Positions 34,946 to 38,973 of a stretch of 38,973 nucleotides of DNA are shown piece by piece. Made by a program: the position numbers and the translations under genes. The DNA is taken from assembly GCF_004794465.1 (NCBI RefSeq), contig NZ_SSDJ01000140.1, positions 1 to 38,973 on the forward strand. Reading direction: 5' to 3'. The notes below the pieces were generated by a model, which worked only from the letters and a program-made list of their open reading frames with translations, ran no database searches and was not told the DNA's origin. Positions within the stretch are counted from its first letter, which is position 1; each line of letters opens with the position of its first letter. This stretch comes from Microbacterium sp. K24 (GTDB lineage Bacteria; Actinomycetota; Actinomycetes; Actinomycetales; Microbacteriaceae).

Positions 34946-35037
34946 GTTCCGGTCGCAGTTTCGGTCGGTCGCCTCCGTTCCGGTCGCACTTTCGGTCGCT
35001 TCGGGGCGTGTCGGGCGGCAGATACTGCGACCGGAAC
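34946..35037. repeat. Palindromic repeat E with 22-bp direct copies
   Basis: GTTCCGGTCGCAGTTTCGGT, extended by CG, at 34946-34967 recurs at 34977-34998 with a single change. An inverted copy of the first 14 bases lies at 35024-35037. The core CCGGTCGCAGTT is shared with the hairpin at 10886-10940. It lies between the convergent SCP-like and hmuV genes. Confidence 0.75.
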
Positions 35038-35051
35038 GGCCGTGACCCTCC

Positions 35052-35825
35052 TCAGCGCCGGGCGACGACCAGCGGCACGCCGGTGACGGGGTGCGGGAAG
35101 ACGTCGACCGGCTGGCCGTAGACCTCCTCGATGCGCGCCGCCGTCAGCACCTCGGCCGGCGCTCCCGACGCGACGACGCGCCCCTCCGAGAGCAGGGTCA
35201 CCCGATCCGCGTGCGCGAGTGCGGCATTCAGGTCGTGCAGCACGATGGCGACGGCGATCCCGGCATCCGCTCGCGCCCGGATCAGGCGCATCACATCCTC
35301 ATGGTGCTTGAGATCGAGCGCGGCCGTCGGCTCGTCGAGCAGCAGGATGCCGGTGCTCTGGGCGATCACCCGCGCGAGCGCGACGCGGGCGCGCTCGCCG
35401 CCGGAGAGCGAGGTCACCGATCGCGCGTGCAGGGCCGTGATCTCGGTGAGCTCCATCGCGGACGCCACCACGAGGTCGTCCTCATCGGCGGCCGGTGTGC
35501 GGGCCCAGGGCGTGCGGCCCATCCGCACCACCTGCTCGGCACTGAACGGGAAAGTGACCGTGTTCTCCTGCAGGAGCACGGCGCGCTGCTGCGCCAGCAT
35601 CCGCGGGCGCAGGTCGCCGATCGGCCGATCGTCGAGCCTGACCTCTCCCGACCGGGCGGTGATGTCTCCCGCGAGCACGCCGAACAGCGTGGTCTTCCCC
35701 GCGCCGTTCGGGCCCACGAGCGCATGCACCTCGCCGGCGTGGATGTCGATCGAGGCGTCTTCGAGGATGCTGCGGCCCTCGCCGACGTGCACCGTGAGGC
35801 CGCTTCCGCGCAGCCGCACCGTCAT
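35052..35825 (-). CDS. hmuV: Hemin ABC transporter ATP-binding protein HmuV
   Basis: A 257-residue ATPase of the heme/iron-siderophore importer group. Walker A GPNGAGKTT is at 38-46, signature LSGGE at 140-144, Walker B ILLLDE at 160-165, with the switch His in VLHDLNAAL. It overlaps the permease gene by 4 bp. An ATG two codons upstream (35831) is also possible. It energises the HmuU permease to bring heme into the cytoplasm. Confidence 0.93.
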   Translation of the reverse strand: MTVRLRGSGLTVHVGEGRSILEDASIDIHAGEVHALVGPNGAGKTTLFGVLAGDITARSGEVRLDDRPIGDLRPRMLAQQRAVLLQENTVTFPFSAEQVVRMGRTPWARTPAADEDDLVVASAMELTEITALHARSVTSLSGGERARVALARVIAQSTGILLLDEPTAALDLKHHEDVMRLIRARADAGIAVAIVLHDLNAALAHADRVTLLSEGRVVASGAPAEVLTAARIEEVYGQPVDVFPHPVTGVPLVVARR

Positions 35826-36895
35826 GCCCATCCTCCCGAACGGCGGCGGGTGCGTACGAGCAGCCAGAGGAAGAACGGCCCGCCGACGAGCGAGGTGATC
35901 ATGCCGATCGGCAGATCCGCCAGGGGCACCGCGGTTCGGGCGACGAGGTCGGCCACGGCGATGAGCAGAGCACCTCCGAGAGCGGACGCGATGACGAGCG
36001 GCAGGTGCGCCGGGCCGATCAGCATGCGCATCAGATGCGGCACCACGAGGCCGGCGAAGCCGATGATGCCGGCGAAGGCGACGGCCGCGCAGACGAGGAT
36101 CGCCACCGTCACGATGACGATCATCCGCAGCAGCTCGACGTTCACTCCGAGATGCCGGGCGGTGCGCTCGCCGAGGGCGAAGAGGTCGAGGGTCGGGGCG
36201 ACGATGAGGGCGGCGACGACACCGATCCCGACGAGGGGAGCGACCAGCCGGATGTTCTCCCACAGGGCTCCGTTGAGCGAGCCGAGCTGCCAGAACACGA
36301 TCTGCTCGCGCGTCGACGTCGTGCCGAGGAAGGTGAAGAAGGCCATGCCGGCGCCGGCGATGGCGTTGATCGCGATGCCGGTCAGCAGCAGCGTCACGAC
36401 CTCGGTGCGCCCGCCGGAGCGGCTGATGAAGTAGACCGCGAGCACGGCGAGGAGGCCGCCGAGGAACGCGAACGCGGGCGTCGTCCACATCCCGAAGGTG
36501 GCCAGGCCGAACGTGATGCTCGCTGCCGCACCGAGGGCCGCTCCCGACGAGACGCCGACGACGCCGGCATCCGCCAGCGGGTTCCCGAAGATCGCCTGCA
36601 TGAGCACGCCCGAGACGGCCAGGGCGGCGCCGACGAGGAGTCCGAGCACGAGGCGCGGCATCCGGATGCTGTTGATCACGCCGTAGTCCGTCGACGAGGT
36701 GGGCGCCCAGGCGGTGTCGATTCCCACGCCGTGGAGCAGCACGCCGATGAGCCCGCTGGGGGAGAGGGCGTATTGACCGCTCGTGATCGACAGGGTGCAG
36801 GTGATCACGAGGGCGACGAGCAGGCCGACGAGCACCGCGACGAATCGCAGTCTCCGATGCCCGGCCGGCGTCGGGGTGACGACCTCGCCGCTCAC
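35822..36895 (-). CDS. hmuU: Hemin ABC transporter permease HmuU (FecCD family)
   Basis: A 357-residue FecCD-type permease with about ten spans, the first near residues 17-37 (FVAVLVGLLVALVITCTLSI). Family motifs include RMPRLVLGLLVGAALAVSGV, GNPLADAGVVGVSSGAALGA and GFAGLVVPHLMRMLIGPAH. It overlaps hmuT upstream and hmuV downstream by 4 bp each, so the three are coupled. It forms the channel for heme. Confidence 0.95.
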   Translation of the reverse strand: MSGEVVTPTPAGHRRLRFVAVLVGLLVALVITCTLSITSGQYALSPSGLIGVLLHGVGIDTAWAPTSSTDYGVINSIRMPRLVLGLLVGAALAVSGVLMQAIFGNPLADAGVVGVSSGAALGAAASITFGLATFGMWTTPAFAFLGGLLAVLAVYFISRSGGRTEVVTLLLTGIAINAIAGAGMAFFTFLGTTSTREQIVFWQLGSLNGALWENIRLVAPLVGIGVVAALIVAPTLDLFALGERTARHLGVNVELLRMIVIVTVAILVCAAVAFAGIIGFAGLVVPHLMRMLIGPAHLPLVIASALGGALLIAVADLVARTAVPLADLPIGMITSLVGGPFFLWLLVRTRRRSGGWA

Positions 36896-37998
36896 TTCGC
36901 GGGCTCGGGGGCGTACAGCGCGCGAGCGAGGGCGCTGATGACCTCGGCGGACCGTGGTCCGAAGCTGAGGATCTCGCTGTCGGCCATGTCGATCACGCGG
37001 CGGTTCGCTCCGGCAGGCGTCTCGGCGACGGCCGGGATCCGCTCGATCAGCCCGTCGATGCCGCCGACCGATTCCAGGCCGTCCGTCATCATGACCAGCA
37101 CGTCGGGCCGCGCGGCGACGAGCGCCTCCGCCGTCATGGGCTTCATGCCCTCCCAGCCGATCTCGCCGGCGACGTCGACGCCTCCGACGGCGTCGATCAG
37201 GGAGTCGGCGCCGGAATCCTCTCCGAAGATGTAGTAGACGTTCGCGCTGCCGCGCACATAGAGGAACAGCATCCGGGCGCGGTCCTCCTTGGCGGCGGGG
37301 GCCACGTCGGCGATCTCGGCGAGGGACGCGTCGAGCTCGGCATCCAGCCGCGCGATGAGCGCGTCGCCCCGGCTCGGCACACCCAGCGCGGCGGCGATCT
37401 CGGTCACGAGTTCGTCGGTCGTGTCGATGCGGCGGTCGCTGGAGATGACGACGACGGTGATGCCGGCGTCACGCAGCTGCTGGCGGATCTCCTTGGGGCC
37501 GATGGTGGTGTCGGTGAGGATGACGGTGGGTGCGAGTTCGAGGATCGCCTCGGCGTTGAGCGAGTGGCCGGTCTTCGTGACGACGGGCAGATCCTCGGTG
37601 CCGGCGAAGTCGGTGGACGAGTCGCGGCCGACGACCTGGTCGCCGAGGCCGAGCGCGAAGACCGTCGACGCGATCGTGCCGGAGATGTCGATGGGGAGGA
37701 TGCGGTCGACATCGGTGATCTCGACCGCGCGGCCTTCGCTGTCGGTGACCGTGACCGGCAGCCGGGGGGCGGTGTCGTCGTCGACCGGCTCGATCGCGTG
37801 GTCCGACAGGCACGCGGTCGATCCGCCGGTGACACCGCGCACGTCCTCGACCAGGTCGAGCGACGCCAGCGGCACGGAGGCCTGCGGGCAGCTCTCGGCG
37901 GCTTCCGGCGGCGATGCCGCGGTCGCGCCCGGCTCCGCGCACGCGGTGAGGCCGACGGCGAGAACGGAGGCGAGGAGGACTGCGAGGACGCGGCGCAT
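36892..37998 (-). CDS. hmuT: Hemin-binding lipoprotein HmuT
   Basis: A 368-residue binding protein of the class III (heme/vitamin B12/siderophore) type. The lipobox LTAC gives lipidated Cys20. After a 60-residue linker region the fold starts with DSEGRAVEITDVDRILPIDI. The family signature ILELAPTVILTDT and the C-terminal MADSEILSFGPRSAEVI follow. The long spacer between anchor and fold is typical of actinobacterial HmuT. A DtxR-type box overlaps its start codon and its leaderless -10, so expression should be iron-repressed. It is divergent from the heme-binding surface protein gene. Confidence 0.93.
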   Translation of the reverse strand: MRRVLAVLLASVLAVGLTACAEPGATAASPPEAAESCPQASVPLASLDLVEDVRGVTGGSTACLSDHAIEPVDDDTAPRLPVTVTDSEGRAVEITDVDRILPIDISGTIASTVFALGLGDQVVGRDSSTDFAGTEDLPVVTKTGHSLNAEAILELAPTVILTDTTIGPKEIRQQLRDAGITVVVISSDRRIDTTDELVTEIAAALGVPSRGDALIARLDAELDASLAEIADVAPAAKEDRARMLFLYVRGSANVYYIFGEDSGADSLIDAVGGVDVAGEIGWEGMKPMTAEALVAARPDVLVMMTDGLESVGGIDGLIERIPAVAETPAGANRRVIDMADSEILSFGPRSAEVISALARALYAPEPAK

Positions 37999-38016
37999 TA
38001 GGCAAGGCTATCCTAA
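37998..38016 (-). promoter_or_regulatory. DtxR-type iron box 1 over the hmuT promoter
   Basis: TTAGGCAAGGCTATCCTAA matches the DtxR consensus TTAGGTTAGCCTAACCTAA at 15 of 19 bases. On the minus strand it contains TAGCCT six bases before the hmuT ATG, so one 19-bp site holds the operator and the leaderless -10 and touches the start codon. Confidence 0.8.
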
Positions 38017-38019
38017 AAC

Positions 38020-38085
38020 TTGACGCGCTCCGAGGCGGCCCCCTACGCTCGGGACCGTGAGCTTTGTTAGCCAAGCCTAACCAAC
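38020..38085 (+). promoter_or_regulatory. Promoter of the heme surface-protein gene with iron box 2
   Basis: TTGACG (38020-38025) and TACGCT (38044-38049) are spaced by 18 bp. A second DtxR-type box, TTAGCCAAGCCTAACCAAC (38067-38085, 14 of 19 matches), lies just after the expected start site, where it would block elongation. The leader to the GTG at 38163 is about 105 nt. Confidence 0.65.
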
Positions 38086-38162
38086 CTTCATCCCTTCGCC
38101 CGACTGCATTGCGGCACCGCCGGCGCGCGTGTCCGCGTGCCCCCGGGGTCCGGAGAGAACCC

Positions 38163-38973
38163 GTGAACGACACAGCCATGACCCTCAGAGCGAGCAGCCG
38201 CGTCCGCGTGCTGATCGCCGCCTTCATCTCCTTCCTCCTCATCGCCGCAGGGTCGGTGGTGGCCACCCCGGCCCACGCCGCCGACGGCAGCGTCACGGCT
38301 GATGTCAGCGCCGCGTCGACGTCAGGCGTGACCGTGCAGGTGCAGGCATCCGGACTCCCGGACGTCGCGGGCGCCTACGCCGCGCTCATCGTCACGGGGA
38401 CCGAGGGGTCGATCTCCGCGGGCGGCGGATACGCGGCGTTCGCGATGCCGTTCCCCGCCGTGAGCGGGGGAGCGAGCTCGTTCACCCTGACAGCCCCCGC
38501 GGGATCGCTCGACCGCACCAAGACCTACGAGGTGCTGGTCTGGAAGCAGCACTCGAACCCGGATGCCACGACGATCTACGCCCGCGGCGCCGTCGGGATC
38601 ACCGGTGCGCAGTGGGATGCCGTCTTCGGCGCGGAGCCGGGGACGGATCCGGGCACCGACCCGGGGACTGACCCGGGCACGGATCCCGGAACCGACCCGG
38701 GCACGGACCCGGGCACGGATCCCGGTACCGACCCGGGCACGCCCCCGGCATCCGCGGCGATCGAGGTCTTCCTCGCCGACGGCACCACGCCGGCGGCGGA
38801 CGCGCCGCTACAGGCGGGCGACACGATCGTCGTGAAGGGCTCGGGCTACGATCCGACCGCGAACGTCGGCGGTCGGGGCGTCCCGATCCCGTCGACGCTG
38901 CCGCAGGGCACCTACGTCGTGTTCGGCAACTTCGCCTCGGCCTGGCAGCCGTCCACGGGTGCGGCGTCGTCGA
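38163..38973 (+). CDS. Secreted heme-binding surface protein, HtaA-type locus (partial)
   Basis: The first 270 residues are in the window; no stop is reached. The N-terminus is a signal peptide (VRVLIAAFISFLLIAAGSVV, then ATPAHA). A first Ig-like/HtaA-associated module spans about residues 40-155, with TYEVLVWKQHSNPDATTIYA. A Pro-Gly-Thr-Asp linker follows at about 159-193, and then a second module with VVKGSGYDPTANVGGRGVPI and YVVFGNFASAW, the segment typical of HtaA-associated proteins that sit beside hmuTUV. It would capture heme at the cell surface and pass it to HmuT. GTG 38163 is used because GGAGAG lies five bases upstream; ATG 38178 is an alternative. Confidence 0.8.
   Translation, partial: MNDTAMTLRASSRVRVLIAAFISFLLIAAGSVVATPAHAADGSVTADVSAASTSGVTVQVQASGLPDVAGAYAALIVTGTEGSISAGGGYAAFAMPFPAVSGGASSFTLTAPAGSLDRTKTYEVLVWKQHSNPDATTIYARGAVGITGAQWDAVFGAEPGTDPGTDPGTDPGTDPGTDPGTDPGTDPGTDPGTPPASAAIEVFLADGTTPAADAPLQAGDTIVVKGSGYDPTANVGGRGVPIPSTLPQGTYVVFGNFASAWQPSTGAASS
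38637..38741 (+). repeat. Pro-Gly-Thr-Asp tandem repeat linker
   Basis: Eight 12-bp units encode PGTD and are followed by PGTP. Codons vary from unit to unit (ACG/ACC/ACT and GAT/GAC), while the amino acids are constant. It separates two surface modules of the heme protein and is probably a flexible, acidic spacer. Confidence 0.9.

Noticed and set aside
38576..38824. Minus-strand frame with SVPG repeats
   Set aside because: It is only the complement of the PGTD linker coding sequence.

Overview
The window is about 39 kb of very GC-rich, gene-dense DNA. Gene content, codon use, leaderless start sites with TANNNT -10 boxes, a DtxR-type iron box and the heme-uptake layout suggest a Gram-positive actinobacterium, most likely a Microbacteriaceae member close to Microbacterium (inference; no search was possible). 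No rRNA, tRNA, CRISPR array, transposase or phage gene is visible. It reads as ordinary chromosome with many small catabolic and transport operons.

Layout, left to right. (1) 1-6300: tail of an unknown gene coupled to a flavin reductase, Mn/Fe superoxide dismutase, a GH13 alpha-glucosidase, a DUF1761 membrane protein, an SDR oxidoreductase and a GH15 glucoamylase-like enzyme. (2) 6300-9420: a secreted alpha/alpha-barrel protein of unknown substrate with an unusual leader, then purS-purQ and apt. (3) 9440-15465: a complete sugar-uptake operon (lipoprotein binding protein, two permeases, GH1 beta-glucosidase, LacI regulator) behind a promoter with two perfect LacI-type operators. (4) 15540-20625: two membrane proteins of unknown function, divergent from a TetR regulator that leads the 5-oxoprolinase genes pxpA and a fused pxpB-pxpC. 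(5) 20624-25221: an NCS2 nucleobase permease, purC, and an autoregulated PadR-DHA2 efflux pair. (6) 25400-29533: a polar amino-acid ABC importer with binding protein and permease fused in one chain, then an MFS transporter with an HxlR regulator carrying an added zinc ribbon. (7) 29674-32472: a four-gene unit of DUF4397 surface protein, lipoprotein class F sortase, ECF sigma factor and RskA-like anti-sigma factor. (8) 32498-34937: purD, a Nudix CoA pyrophosphatase and a small SCP-like protein. (9) 35052-end: hemin ABC transporter hmuTUV, divergent from a heme-binding surface protein that runs off the window, with two DtxR-type boxes between them.

Several DNA-level patterns are as notable as the genes. 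Five intergenic gaps hold a two-layer nested palindrome, with different core sequences but the same plan. Seven genes have a -10 hexamer exactly 6-7 nt before the start codon, implying leaderless mRNAs. The heptamer GGATGCC/GGCATCC occurs far more often than base composition predicts. The best candidates for under-described biology are the DUF4397-sortase-sigma-anti-sigma unit and the nested palindromes.
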